Assembly: GCF_000426705.1 (NCBI RefSeq)
Contig: NZ_KE384554.1
Location: 682,841-746,840, forward strand
DNA: 64,000 bases
Direction of reading: 5' to 3'
Source: Spirochaeta cellobiosiphila DSM 17781
Lineage (GTDB): Bacteria > Spirochaetota > Spirochaetia > DSM-17781
In this document: positions 1-8,956 of the stretch, piece by piece
Layout: each line of letters opens with the position of its first letter
Numbering within the stretch: position 1 is the first letter of the stretch
Notes under the pieces: generated by a model
The model's database searches: none
Seen by the model: only the letters and a program-made list of their open reading frames with translations
Told to the model about the DNA's origin: nothing
Position numbers and translations under genes: made by a program

Positions 1-226
1 CAATAATACAGCACTCATGTATGCTGTTAATTATGATGAAGAGCTTGTAGAAGAAGCGAATGTAGTCTCATGTATTAAATTCCTCATTGAAGAAGGGATT
101 GATGTTAATACCGCTAATGAAAAGAATCAAACAGCATTACAGATAGCAAAAGAGAGGGAGAAAACAGACATCATAGATATCCTAATAAACGCAGGTGCAG
201 AAGAAAGAGGAAAAATAGGATTTTAA
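1..226 (+). CDS. Ankyrin-repeat protein, 3' end only
   Basis: The reading frame is open from the first bases of the window (frame starting at base 2: NNTALMYAV...), so the gene begins upstream and only the last ~75 codons are seen. Two ankyrin helices pairs are recognisable: 'TALMYAV', then 'LIEEGIDVNTANEKNQTALQIAKE' followed by 'IIDILINAGAE' (long stretch given in pieces: LIEEGIDVN / TALQIAKE / ILINAGAE). Ankyrin repeats are protein-interaction scaffolds; no enzymatic domain is visible in this part. It ends with the tail KIGF, exactly as the next gene does, and the next start codon lies one base after the stop, so the two are probably co-transcribed paralogues. Partner and function are unknown. 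Confidence 0.8.
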   Translation, partial: NNTALMYAVNYDEELVEEANVVSCIKFLIEEGIDVNTANEKNQTALQIAKEREKTDIIDILINAGAEERGKIGF

Positions 227-227
227 T

Positions 228-3200
228 ATGATAGGTTTATTCAGAAAGAAAACAATAAAAGAACTAATCAGTCTTAATGATATCAATAAGATCAGGAAAA
301 GACTGAATCCATCCAATATCAATATGTTGGATGAAGACAATCGCCCTCCCTTATATTATGCAATAGCAACTAATAATGCTGAGTTAAGCGCCCTATTTCT
401 AGAATGGGGTGCCCAATTGTATTGGGAAGAGAAAGACCTTGATAATACAAATACTATTATAATGGTAATTCTCAAGTTCAATCCCTTATTGTTAGGTGCT
501 TTCCTGGAAAAGGGAGTAATTTTACCTACGTCAATAGACTCTCAACCATTACTTCATTATTGTATAAATCATGGATGCAGGAATTATTCTTTCTATCAAC
601 TACTCTTAGACCAAGGCTGTGATATAGATGAATTAAATAGCTATGGAATCACAGCATTAACAGAGCTTCTTAACCAAAAACACAGTGATCAGGGATTAGT
701 AAAGTTGTTGTTAGAACAAGGAGCTGATGCGAATAGAGGCGGGTCAAAACAAAAAAGCCCTCTTTACACATTGTTCCATGCAGGACATAAGGCAGATAAT
801 GAAAAAATACAATTATTTTCTTTACTAAAACCCTACATTGGACCATTGAGCCAAGAGAATTACAAAGACCTTATTCAGTACATTGTCACAAATAAAAAAG
901 CAAAACTATTCCTCCATATCCTCAACACGTATAATGATATTGAAATTGAACTCAATGATGACCTATTAGATTTCTTGACGGCATCCTACTTCACACCTAG
1001 CGATCAGAAAAACCTCATAAAGCTACTAGATTCTCACTACCCACAATTACCTATCCATTTGGATATATTAAAGGCATTTGGACGACAAGCCATACCAAGT
1101 ACATTAAATGGACCCAAGGCTTTTAAAATTGCCATAGACATGGACACAGAACTTAATGTTAAGAAACAAACTCTTGAGGAGTTTATACAACAGGGAGGTG
1201 ATATCAATTACCACCGTGAAGAATATGCTACATACTACAATGCCCTCCAATATTTAGTAAAAGAACAATTTCAACATCCGGATATAGAAGAGCACCTTCA
1301 ATTACTACTAGAACTTGGAATTTCCATAGAGACAAGTAAACAGAGTGCCCTTCTTCTCGCTACTAGAACACATTCCATTAATCTTATCAAACTTTTACTC
1401 CGAAAAGGAGCAGATCCTTTTTATATCGATGAGTCAGGAAACTCCTTCCTTTATGAACTTACAGATAAGGATAGTAAAATATTTTTAAACCAGATGATTA
1501 ATAATTGTGTGGAAGTTTTAAGCTATCTTCCAAAGGTATTAGGTCAAGAAGATTTAACAAAGCTCCTTTACACAAAGTTTCAACCCCATAAAGATTCTAA
1601 AGAAAATACTCTTATTCAATTTGCCTTGAATATTAATAAAACAATTGATCGAATTACTTTTCTAAAAACTTTGCTTGATCCACCCTATAGTTATGATGTC
1701 GATGCTTTATTCACTTCTGATGATGCAGAAGAAACTCCTTTACTATATCACCTAATCAATAGGGGCAACGACCAAGTCGTAGAAGCTTTCTTTGAGATCA
1801 AACCTGATTACAAGATTCCTATGTTATATGGAATCTTTTTTCAAGCTCTTTGGAAAAAACTTAATAGAAAGAATCTTTTTTCTATAATAGATCACACAGA
1901 AGACTTAACATTACTTGATAGGATTCCTGTTAAATGGGAATCTTATAAAGAGTTAAGATATAACTATTTACACTCATTGGCTTTTGCCTATGATCCTAAG
2001 GTCACGAGAGATAATTCTCTTCTCATGGAAATAGCCGAGTACCTATACAACAAAGGTTGTGATATCAATCAGATAGCCAGAAAGGTTCCTAGAAAAGAAG
2101 TAGACTCATCTTGGCTCCAGGAAAGCAACCTACTAGTAGAGGCGGCTATAGTCGACTGGTTTGAATTATTTCATTGGGCACTAAATAAAGGAGCCGATGT
2201 ATCAGTAAAATTAGACCAAAACAAAGATAATCTCATTATCCGCTTATGCGTCGCTTTACGTAATAATGAGGAACTGGATTTACTGCCTTACTTTGAGCTT
2301 CTCACTCAAAAAGATCCTACCATAGTAACTTATGCTAATACGATTGGAAAAACGCCTCTTATTGCGGCTGCTCAAATATGTAATGAACCTACCATAGACT
2401 GGCTTATTCAAAAAGGAGCAGAAATTCATACAATAGGAGGTTTTAATGGAACAACTCCTCTTATCGCAGCTATCGTAAACTGGGGAACCATACCGATTAA
2501 CCGTAGAATAAAAGCTGTTGAACTGCTTCTAAATAGAGGAGCAGATATCAATCAGGTAGATAAAGACAAGGAAACCCCTCTTATGAACGCCTGTTATAGA
2601 GGAGCTTTGGGTGTCGTACAATTGCTAATAGAAAGAGGAGCTGATGTAAACATACTTGACGGTAACGGAAGAAATGCAATAAATCATGCTGTCGAATGTC
2701 GTGATGATTATCAATACTATAAAAATGGTGAGATGAATGAGTACATTAATAGTCAAATTATTGAAGTTCTTGTTAAAGCTGGCGCTGATATGAATGTAAT
2801 CCCTAGGGAACGATTACCTGCTATTCACTTAGCCGTTAATCGACATTATCAACTCCTGACTAGCACTCTCATTGACCTAGGAGTTGACATTAATAGTAAA
2901 GCAGAACAAGGGCTGACTCCTCTTATGTGGGGGATAATAAAAAATAATTCCATTGCTATTAAAACATTATTGGATCATCCTAATATAGATTTATCTGTAA
3001 TCAATAACTTTGGAGAGAATCTATGGCATTTTCTATCCTATTTGAACAATAACAATGATAGGGACAGATGTTGGAATGCTTTAATAAAGGCTCAAATTCC
3101 AATGATAGGTGATAATGCAGGAAAGCACCCCATTCAAATAGCTCTGTTAAATGGCAACAAGGATTTAGTAGAAATGTTCCTAACCAGGACTGATTGTGTC

Positions 3201-3452
3201 AATGTGCTAGATAAAGAAAATAATACCCCTCTCATGTATGCTCTCATGGCAGAACCTAATAATCTCAACCTTGCGGACAGATTAAAAATAGTCAGTCTTT
3301 TAATCAGTAAAGGAGCTGATATCAATAAGGTCAATAGCTCTGGGAACTCTGCTCTTAAGTTGAGCCAACAAGCTGGGTATAAAGATATAACAGAATTACT
3401 ATTAACTGAGGGAGCAGATACTAACACTGGTTATAGGAAGATAGGATTTTAA
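228..3452 (+). CDS. Large ankyrin-repeat protein (1074 aa)
   Basis: The protein has no signal peptide or membrane segment, so it is likely cytoplasmic. Many ankyrin-type repeats are visible, some degenerate. The clearest run is in the C-terminal half (about residues 700-1060) with repeated 'TPLM/IAA...LLI.RGADIN' patterns, for example 'ETPLMNACYRGALGVVQLL' and 'LLISKGADINKVN'. The N-terminal half has weaker repeats ('ALTELLNQ', 'LLLEQGADAN', 'LLLRKGADPF'). No catalytic domain is recognised. The ATG lies one base after the stop of the preceding ankyrin gene, with no separate promoter space, which suggests translational coupling. Both proteins end in the same KIGF tail, so a duplication is likely. 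Role unknown; a scaffold or binding protein is all the sequence supports. Confidence 0.85.
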   Translation: MIGLFRKKTIKELISLNDINKIRKRLNPSNINMLDEDNRPPLYYAIATNNAELSALFLEWGAQLYWEEKDLDNTNTIIMVILKFNPLLLGAFLEKGVILPTSIDSQPLLHYCINHGCRNYSFYQLLLDQGCDIDELNSYGITALTELLNQKHSDQGLVKLLLEQGADANRGGSKQKSPLYTLFHAGHKADNEKIQLFSLLKPYIGPLSQENYKDLIQYIVTNKKAKLFLHILNTYNDIEIELNDDLLDFLTASYFTPSDQKNLIKLLDSHYPQLPIHLDILKAFGRQAIPSTLNGPKAFKIAIDMDTELNVKKQTLEEFIQQGGDINYHREEYATYYNALQYLVKEQFQHPDIEEHLQLLLELGISIETSKQSALLLATRTHSINLIKLLLRKGADPFYIDESGNSFLYELTDKDSKIFLNQMINNCVEVLSYLPKVLGQEDLTKLLYTKFQPHKDSKENTLIQFALNINKTIDRITFLKTLLDPPYSYDVDALFTSDDAEETPLLYHLINRGNDQVVEAFFEIKPDYKIPMLYGIFFQALWKKLNRKNLFSIIDHTEDLTLLDRIPVKWESYKELRYNYLHSLAFAYDPKVTRDNSLLMEIAEYLYNKGCDINQIARKVPRKEVDSSWLQESNLLVEAAIVDWFELFHWALNKGADVSVKLDQNKDNLIIRLCVALRNNEELDLLPYFELLTQKDPTIVTYANTIGKTPLIAAAQICNEPTIDWLIQKGAEIHTIGGFNGTTPLIAAIVNWGTIPINRRIKAVELLLNRGADINQVDKDKETPLMNACYRGALGVVQLLIERGADVNILDGNGRNAINHAVECRDDYQYYKNGEMNEYINSQIIEVLVKAGADMNVIPRERLPAIHLAVNRHYQLLTSTLIDLGVDINSKAEQGLTPLMWGIIKNNSIAIKTLLDHPNIDLSVINNFGENLWHFLSYLNNNNDRDRCWNALIKAQIPMIGDNAGKHPIQIALLNGNKDLVEMFLTRTDCVNVLDKENNTPLMYALMAEPNNLNLADRLKIVSLLISKGADINKVNSSGNSALKLSQQAGYKDITELLLTEGADTNTGYRKIGF

Positions 3453-3584
3453 TAATTGGAGTCAACATATTAAAACTGGATTCCCAAATGAGACTCCCAC
3501 CTATCAATACACGGGAATATAACTTGCTTGCAATCAAATTTATTTTAAATTAATCTTATAGACACTATGCAACCGGAGGACAAT

Positions 3585-3905
3585 ATGGGTCTTGCAGACA
3601 TGTTTGACTTTGAGCAAGTCGTAAATGAAGCTGAGAAAATGGTCATCAAGGAGATGGAAGCTCAGTTGCCCCAAGAAGACTGGAATGATGAAGAAATCAT
3701 AATGGACATAGCCACCTATGCACTCAATCATATAAAACCAGCCTACAGCCATACACTCATGGGGAAGATATATTCCCAAGGATTGGAAATATCAGACTAC
3801 TATGAAGATGTACAGAAGGCTGTCAAGAAAGCCATTAAGAAGATAAAGGGAGAAGAGAAGAAGAAAGCAAACTCTCCAGAGGCAGTTGATCCAAAGCTTT
3901 CTTAA
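3585..3905 (+). CDS. ComFB-like domain protein
   Basis: A 106-residue protein matching the ComFB family pattern: 'NEAEKMVIKEMEAQL' followed by 'WNDEEIIMDIATYALNHIKP' and a short C-terminal helix, then a lysine-rich tail. ComFB was named from a Bacillus competence operon; later work on the family describes cyclic-dinucleotide binding, so a signalling receptor role is a reasonable inference but is not shown by sequence alone. I chose ATG 3585 rather than the in-frame ATG at 3567 because GGAGGA (3575-3580) sits 4-5 bases before 3585 and lies inside the longer reading. The last ~23 codons overlap the 3' end of the convergent dus gene by 71 bases, an unusually long convergent overlap. Confidence 0.75.
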   Translation: MGLADMFDFEQVVNEAEKMVIKEMEAQLPQEDWNDEEIIMDIATYALNHIKPAYSHTLMGKIYSQGLEISDYYEDVQKAVKKAIKKIKGEEKKKANSPEAVDPKLS

Positions 3906-4833
3906 GAGCGTCTCCAGGTTTATCTTCCTTAAGACCTTCATTGAGGATTCTCTTCCACACTTTGGCCCCCTTATGAAAGGCAAAAAGGTCATAGATATTT
4001 CTATACAAGGGCCAAGCTTTGTTATCCTCATCGAAGTTTTCCTGAATATACCCTATGAGATGCTCAAGGATTTCTTGACGAGTGATAGAGGCTGTATCCT
4101 CTGGATATAAAACATTCTCTACCTCATTTAATAAATAAGGGCGCTCATAAGCGGCACGTCCCAACATCACTCCATCTAAAATTTCTTTCTGTGCCAGGAT
4201 AGATTCTCTATCCTTAAATCCCCCATTAATCTCTATTTGAAAATGGGGATACTCTTCTTTTAAACGATACACATCCTCATAACGAAGAGGAGGAATGTTT
4301 CTGTTATCCTTGGGACTTAAGCCTTTGAGTATGGCAATCCTGGCATGAACGATATAACGGGTCACACCACTAGCTTCTACAATAGAACAGAAGTTCTCCA
4401 TATCTTCGTATTTATCCAGATCATCGATACCAATACGGTGTTTCACAGTAACAGGTTTACTTGTAATACCCCTAGCTTCGGTAAGAATATCTCTCACCAA
4501 TTCAGGCTTGGCCATAAGACAGGCACCTAGATCACCTTCTTGAACCTTATTTGATGGGCAGCCAACATTAAGATTAATTTCATCATAATCCCAATCTTCT
4601 GCAATTTTTACAGCTTCCACCATTTCTTCAGGTTTAGCAGCTCCAATCTGTAACACCAAAGGCTTTTCCTGGGGAGAAAAATCCAGAATACGATGTCTGT
4701 CTCCATGTATAATGGCTCCTGTGGAGATCATCTCTGTATAGAGATAACTATTCTTTGTCAATAAACGGTTAAAATATCTGAAATGACGGTCTGTTACATC
4801 CACCATGGGTGCAACACTCATCCTAAAGCTCAT
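3835..4833 (-). CDS. dusA: tRNA-dihydrouridine synthase, DusA type
   Basis: FMN enzyme that reduces uridine to dihydrouridine in the tRNA D-loop. Family motifs are clear: 'APMVDVTDRHFRYF' at the start, 'TEMISTGAIIHG', 'NLNVGCPSNKVQEGDLGACL' with the catalytic Cys, 'VKHRIGIDD', 'HARIAILKGLSPKDNR' (DusA-type) and 'EINGG...GVMLGRAAYERPY'. The 332-residue length is normal. I place the start at ATG 4833 (MSFRMSVAPM), with GAGGA just upstream. The upstream small gene's stop is at 4823, so the two overlap by 11 bases. A TTG at 4875 would add 14 residues without a good ribosome binding site. The C-terminal 'LLSSSLLPLSS' tail overlaps the convergent ComFB-like gene. Confidence 0.93.
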   Translation of the reverse strand: MSFRMSVAPMVDVTDRHFRYFNRLLTKNSYLYTEMISTGAIIHGDRHRILDFSPQEKPLVLQIGAAKPEEMVEAVKIAEDWDYDEINLNVGCPSNKVQEGDLGACLMAKPELVRDILTEARGITSKPVTVKHRIGIDDLDKYEDMENFCSIVEASGVTRYIVHARIAILKGLSPKDNRNIPPLRYEDVYRLKEEYPHFQIEINGGFKDRESILAQKEILDGVMLGRAAYERPYLLNEVENVLYPEDTASITRQEILEHLIGYIQENFDEDNKAWPLYRNIYDLFAFHKGAKVWKRILNEGLKEDKPGDALKKALDQLPLESLLSSSLLPLSS

Positions 4834-5017
4834 TCTGTCCTCGTAAGTATTCATAAATCTGGTCATAGCCAACAAAACCTAATTCTACAGCTATCTCACC
4901 AAATCGTTTTCTGGGGTTTTTGTTTTGATAAGCAAGTACCTGTTCAGCTTGTTCGAAGGAAAGTTCATTCTGACGTATTAAAAACTCCCCTATCCTTTCT
5001 CTGGGTTCCATACTCAT
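4823..5017 (-). CDS. Small stand-alone MshEN-like domain protein
   Basis: A 64-residue protein consisting of two consecutive 24-residue motifs, starting at 'RIGEFLIRQNELS' and 'RFGEIAVELGFVG', each running from R-x-G to a terminal Gln (L...L..Q spacing). This is the spacing of the MshEN motif pair found at the N-terminus of type II secretion/MSHA ATPases, where it binds c-di-GMP. The first motif lacks the central Gly (Asn instead); the second keeps it. No ATPase follows. It overlaps dusA by 11 bases and is probably co-translated with it. No strong ribosome binding site is seen at 5017; ATG 5011 is an alternative start. The family match is by eye; ligand binding is inference. Confidence 0.6.
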   Translation of the reverse strand: MSMEPRERIGEFLIRQNELSFEQAEQVLAYQNKNPRKRFGEIAVELGFVGYDQIYEYLRGQNEL

Positions 5018-5098
5018 AGGAAAAATATAATCTATTTCTCATGTTTGTCAAAAGGTAAAATGGTGTACATCTCTAAATAATCAGAATAAAATATAGAA

Positions 5099-6511
5099 AT
5101 GAAAGAAGTCGGTCCATCAATATTTATTAATAACAACAGAAAGAAATTTGAAGCTTTGATCACCCTCTTGTGTGAACAATATGATTATGCGACTCTCCTC
5201 GCCACAGATGTTACAGGAATTAGTTGTGAAAAAAACAGTACAGAATTCCTTATAAGTGATTCCCGTTTCTCTGAAAGAGGTTATGTAATAAGGATCTACC
5301 ACAAAGGGGCAATAGCCGAATATTCAAGCAATATTATACCGGAATCAGGGATCACAGGGCTACTAAATCTTATTAAAAGTAATTTGGTATTCACCTACCC
5401 TAAGGATAATACTCCCCAGAGAGAGCTTCCTAGGGAAGAAGAAATTACGGAATCCTTTGTTAAAACTACAGATAGTGGCAAAAAATATTCCACAAAGGAA
5501 ATACGTCAAAAGCTGGAACAAGTGTATGAACAAATCAGTTCTCTAGATGAGCGTATTCACCACACAAGGATAATGCTAGAGCATTCTATTATTAACAAAC
5601 TATATCTAAGCCCAAATAAAAACCTGGAACAGCATTATGAATGGGCTGTTTTTACTGCCATCCCCTTCTTTAAGACATTAAAAGGCAGCAGTTTTCTATT
5701 TGAAAGCCTAACAGGTCATAACCCTGAAGAAATAGTAAATACTTCCTTTGATACAAAAACCATTAAAAACAAAATTGAGGGAATGTCACGAGCCAAAAGG
5801 ATACAGCCCGGAGAGTACGACGTGATTTTGAGTCCAGATGTATCTGGTACAATTGCCCATGAATCCTTTGGTCATGGTGTAGAGACAGATATGTTTATCA
5901 AAGGGAGAGCCTTAGCCCAGGACTACTTGGGGAAAACTGTGGGAAGTTCTTTATTAACCATGAAAGACGGTGCAGCCAGCGCAGACAATGTTGCCTCCTA
6001 CTTCTTTGATGATGAAGGAAACTTGGCTGGAGATACTACCATCATTGATAAGGGTATCTTTTTGTCTGGCTTAACAGACCTGGCATCGGCCCAAAGCTTA
6101 GGAATGAAACCAACGGGAAATGGACGCCGGGAAAGTTACAAACGGAAAGTCTACGCTCGTATGACAAATACTTACTTCACACCAGGAAAAGATAAAAAAG
6201 AAGAGATGATTAAATCCATAAAAGAGGGTTATCTCATTGAAAACATGCTTTCTGGAATGGAAGATCCCAAGAACTGGGGAATTCAGTTAGTCTGCCAACT
6301 GGGTTGGGCTATCAAGGATGGGAAGTTAACAGGAGAATCCTTTGGACCTATTTACTTAACAGGATTTGTTCCAGATGTGCTCAACAATATCACCATGGTA
6401 TCAGATGATTATAAATTGCATGGATCAGGCAAGTGTGGTAAAGGCTACAAAGAATGGATTAAAGTCTCCGATGGAGGCCCCTACATTAAAACCAAGATGA
6501 GGCTAGGATAA
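5099..6511 (+). CDS. tldD: TldD-family metalloprotease
   Basis: TldD/PmbA superfamily protein, 470 residues. The zinc-binding signature HESFGH (residues 254-259, 'IAHESFGHGVETD') is present, as is the C-terminal 'GSGKCGKG' segment seen in this family. In E. coli TldD and TldE form a heterodimeric protease that matures or degrades peptides (microcin B17, CcdA); only TldD carries the zinc site. Here the stop overlaps the start of the next gene as TAATG (6509-6513), consistent with stoichiometric synthesis of the pair. No strong Shine-Dalgarno precedes ATG 5099. The physiological substrate is not indicated; no peptide precursor gene is visible nearby. Confidence 0.9.
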   Translation: MKEVGPSIFINNNRKKFEALITLLCEQYDYATLLATDVTGISCEKNSTEFLISDSRFSERGYVIRIYHKGAIAEYSSNIIPESGITGLLNLIKSNLVFTYPKDNTPQRELPREEEITESFVKTTDSGKKYSTKEIRQKLEQVYEQISSLDERIHHTRIMLEHSIINKLYLSPNKNLEQHYEWAVFTAIPFFKTLKGSSFLFESLTGHNPEEIVNTSFDTKTIKNKIEGMSRAKRIQPGEYDVILSPDVSGTIAHESFGHGVETDMFIKGRALAQDYLGKTVGSSLLTMKDGAASADNVASYFFDDEGNLAGDTTIIDKGIFLSGLTDLASAQSLGMKPTGNGRRESYKRKVYARMTNTYFTPGKDKKEEMIKSIKEGYLIENMLSGMEDPKNWGIQLVCQLGWAIKDGKLTGESFGPIYLTGFVPDVLNNITMVSDDYKLHGSGKCGKGYKEWIKVSDGGPYIKTKMRLG

Positions 6512-7797
6512 TGCAAGAATATATCAAACAGGAATTAGCAAAAGCATCAGCTTGGACTCTAAAGAAGGTTATGTCCAAGTCTCAAGAAGTATTTTATATC
6601 AACGGGGATATAGATCAACACCGTTTTGTAGAAGTTATTGAGTACTTTATAACTCTCTATATGGATACTGAAAAAGAGGGAACAAAATATAGAGGACAGA
6701 AATCCTTGACTCTCACTCCCTTAGACACACAGCAAGAAGTGGCAGACAAGCTTCAATCCGCTCGAGAAAATGCTCTCGTATCTGTATCCCCCTGGTTTCC
6801 TTTACAAGAGAAAATACCCGCTCCAAAGAGGCATACTAATAGCTTTGATAGATTTCCTCTTAAAGAATCTATTGAATCCTTGGGGGATATTCTTAAAAGA
6901 ACTCATACTAACGATACAAGTTGGATAAACTCAGCAGAAGTTACTCTTACTTACCATGATGTAGTATGGGAAAATTCCCAGGGTTTAGAACTTAGCTATA
7001 CCTATTATAAAGGTTTTATGGATTTAGTGATAACCGGAAAGGATCAAGAAGAAAAAGAGTTTGAAATAGAAAGGGAAATCAAATTCAGTGACTATGAACC
7101 GGAAAATCTTCAAAACATTATTGATCATCAACTAGATCTCATTAAAGATAGAACAAAGGCCATTCCCCTTAAAAAAGAATTGGAATGTCCTGTTATTCTA
7201 ACAGAGACTTCAGTCAGAGATTTCTTTTCCTTTTACCGTAATCAGGCAAGTGGTAAGATTGAATATCAAAATTTAAATCTCTTCGAAGTAGGTGAAGAAT
7301 TAAATGGATCAGGGGACAAATTAACCTTAAAAACGGAGCCCTATCTTTATAACAGTCCCTATTCTGAACCTGTGGATTCCTTTGGTAGTCCCTATCACGA
7401 AGTCTATTTATATAAGGGAGGAAAGGTAATTGAAAAGCTTTATAATCAACAATATGCCTATTACTCTCATAAACCAGTTAAAGCCTTGAGTCCTAATTTT
7501 ACTGTAGCACCTGGAACTTTGAGTTCAGATGAATTAAAAGGAAAGCCTTATCTGGAAATCGTACACTTCAGTAATTTTGATGTGAACATGATTAGTGGAA
7601 GCTTTGGTGGAGAGATTCGTCTCGGCTATTATTATGATGGAAATAGACGTATTCCCATTAGTGGAGGATCCATAAGTGGTAATATTAGGGAAGCACAAAA
7701 GTCTTATCAGTTCAGTGTGACTATGATGACACTTGAAAATTATGAAGGTCCTGCCTATATTTTGCTTAATAAAATATCTATCGCAGGAGTTCTATAA
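6511..7797 (+). CDS. TldE/PmbA-family partner protein
   Basis: Second member of the TldD/PmbA superfamily (428 residues), lacking the HExxxH zinc motif, as expected for the TldE subunit. Recognisable features are the C-terminal 'FSNFDVNMISGSFGGEIRLG' and 'PISGGSISGNIRE' segments, which correspond to the conserved end of PmbA-like proteins. It is coupled on both sides: TAATG with tldD upstream (6509-6513) and TAATG with the parvulin gene downstream (7795-7799). I infer a TldD/TldE heterodimer in the cytoplasm. The N-terminal half is divergent and would not be recognised without the context. Confidence 0.82.
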   Translation: MQEYIKQELAKASAWTLKKVMSKSQEVFYINGDIDQHRFVEVIEYFITLYMDTEKEGTKYRGQKSLTLTPLDTQQEVADKLQSARENALVSVSPWFPLQEKIPAPKRHTNSFDRFPLKESIESLGDILKRTHTNDTSWINSAEVTLTYHDVVWENSQGLELSYTYYKGFMDLVITGKDQEEKEFEIEREIKFSDYEPENLQNIIDHQLDLIKDRTKAIPLKKELECPVILTETSVRDFFSFYRNQASGKIEYQNLNLFEVGEELNGSGDKLTLKTEPYLYNSPYSEPVDSFGSPYHEVYLYKGGKVIEKLYNQQYAYYSHKPVKALSPNFTVAPGTLSSDELKGKPYLEIVHFSNFDVNMISGSFGGEIRLGYYYDGNRRIPISGGSISGNIREAQKSYQFSVTMMTLENYEGPAYILLNKISIAGVL

Positions 7798-8072
7798 TGG
7801 AATGGAGAGCTAGTCATATATTAGTTAAGGATAGAGGCCTGGCGTCTAATCTTCTTAAAAAGATAAAGCAAGGAGCACGTTTCGAAGATATGGCCCGTGA
7901 GTATTCAACCTGCCCCAGCAAAAGCAAAGGGGGAGACTTAGGATGGTTTGGGCCAGGTAAAATGGTTCCAGCCTTCGAACAAGCTTGTCAAAGAATGGGT
8001 GTAGGAAGCGTCAGTGATCTAGTACAAACCCAATTCGGAACACATATCATTAAACTGACTGGCAAAAAGTAA
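7797..8072 (+). CDS. Parvulin-type peptidyl-prolyl isomerase
   Basis: A 91-residue single-domain rotamase of the PpiC/parvulin family: 'RASHILVKD' at the start, 'FEDMAREYSTCPSKSKGGDL' with 'GWFGPGKMVPAFEQA', and the terminal 'VQTQFGTHIIKL'. The length matches E. coli PpiC (93 aa). There is no signal peptide, so it acts in the cytoplasm. It is the last gene of the tldD-tldE operon and its ATG overlaps the tldE stop; this tight coupling suggests it helps fold or present substrate for the TldD/TldE protease, which is inference. A strong terminator follows directly. Confidence 0.92.
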   Translation: MEWRASHILVKDRGLASNLLKKIKQGARFEDMAREYSTCPSKSKGGDLGWFGPGKMVPAFEQACQRMGVGSVSDLVQTQFGTHIIKLTGKK

Positions 8073-8085
8073 TTGCCTAAAAACA

Positions 8086-8121
8086 AGGGAGGGATCTCAC
8101 CCTCCCTATTTTATTTTTTAT
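8086..8121. terminator. Rho-independent terminator, probably bidirectional
   Basis: Perfect 8-bp stem AGGGAGGG (8086-8093) / CCCTCCCT (8100-8107) with a 6-base loop, followed on the plus strand by ATTTTATTTTTTA. On the minus strand the stem is followed by TGTTTTTAGG. It ends the tldD operon and, from the other side, the proXVW operon, whose last stop lies within the T-rich tail. Confidence 0.85.
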
Positions 8122-8956
8122 TCTGAGATATCGTATGAGTGATACGGTCAATGATGATTGCCAGGAAGACTATACTGATTCCTGCTTCAAATCCCCTACC
8201 TACATCTATACGGCTAATGGACATAAGAACTTCCATCCCTAATCCTTTTGCTCCAATCATAGATCCAATGACTACCATAGCTAAGGCCATCATAGTAGTT
8301 TGATTTATACCAACCATGATAGATGGTTTGGCCAATGGTAACTGAACATCCCAGAGGATTTCGCTTTTCTTGGCCCCAAAGGCTTTAGCCGCCTCGACAG
8401 CTTCTTTATCTACAGTTCTTATTCCCACATTAGTTAAACGAATAACAGGAGGAACGGCATAGATAATAGTAGCAATAACAGAAGGAACCTTACCTAAGCC
8501 AAAAAACATAAGAGCCGGTATCAAATAAACAAAACTAGGCATAGTCTGCATACCATCCAATATTGGTTTAAGAATCATTTGACTTCGATCACTTTGGGCC
8601 ATAGCAACTCCTGTAGGAATACCTATCAAGAGACTAAACATTACAGAAGCAGAGACTAAACCCAACGTCTGCATGGCTAGTTCCCAGTACCCAAAACCCC
8701 CAATAATGAATAACATAAGAGACATCATAAAGGCGGTTTTCAAGCTCTTCATGAGCTTCCATCCTAGAAGGAAAATGACGATTATCAATACAAACCAGGG
8801 AATACTGGTAAAGATAAATGTAAAGAAATTCATCACATGCAAAATTAGCCAACCAAGGGCATCAAAAAAGACAGAACAGTGTTTTAATAACCATTTCATC
8901 CCGGCATCTATGTAACCTCTTACAGGAAATCGGATAAATTCTGGAAAATCAAACAT
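8111..8956 (-). CDS. proW: Glycine betaine/proline ABC transporter permease
   Basis: Membrane subunit of an osmoprotectant importer (ProW/OpuAB type), 281 residues. Several membrane segments and the permease loop 'AAKAFGAKKSEILWDVQLPLAKPSIMVGINQT' (EAA loop, given in part: FGAKKSEILWDVQLPLA) are visible. I use ATG 8956 (MFDFPEFIRF), which has GGAGAG upstream and overlaps the proV stop by 8 bases; the longer reading to 9019 would sit deep inside proV. It is the third gene of proX-proV-proW and imports the ligand delivered by ProX, powered by ProV. Confidence 0.93.
   Translation of the reverse strand: MFDFPEFIRFPVRGYIDAGMKWLLKHCSVFFDALGWLILHVMNFFTFIFTSIPWFVLIIVIFLLGWKLMKSLKTAFMMSLMLFIIGGFGYWELAMQTLGLVSASVMFSLLIGIPTGVAMAQSDRSQMILKPILDGMQTMPSFVYLIPALMFFGLGKVPSVIATIIYAVPPVIRLTNVGIRTVDKEAVEAAKAFGAKKSEILWDVQLPLAKPSIMVGINQTTMMALAMVVIGSMIGAKGLGMEVLMSISRIDVGRGFEAGISIVFLAIIIDRITHTISQNKK

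Noticed and set aside
3134..3427. Reverse-strand reading frame inside the ankyrin gene
   Set aside because: It is the mirror of repeated ankyrin codons; no ribosome binding site or recognisable protein.
3567..3584. Earlier start for the ComFB-like gene
   Set aside because: The Shine-Dalgarno lies between this ATG and the one at 3585, so the later start is better supported.
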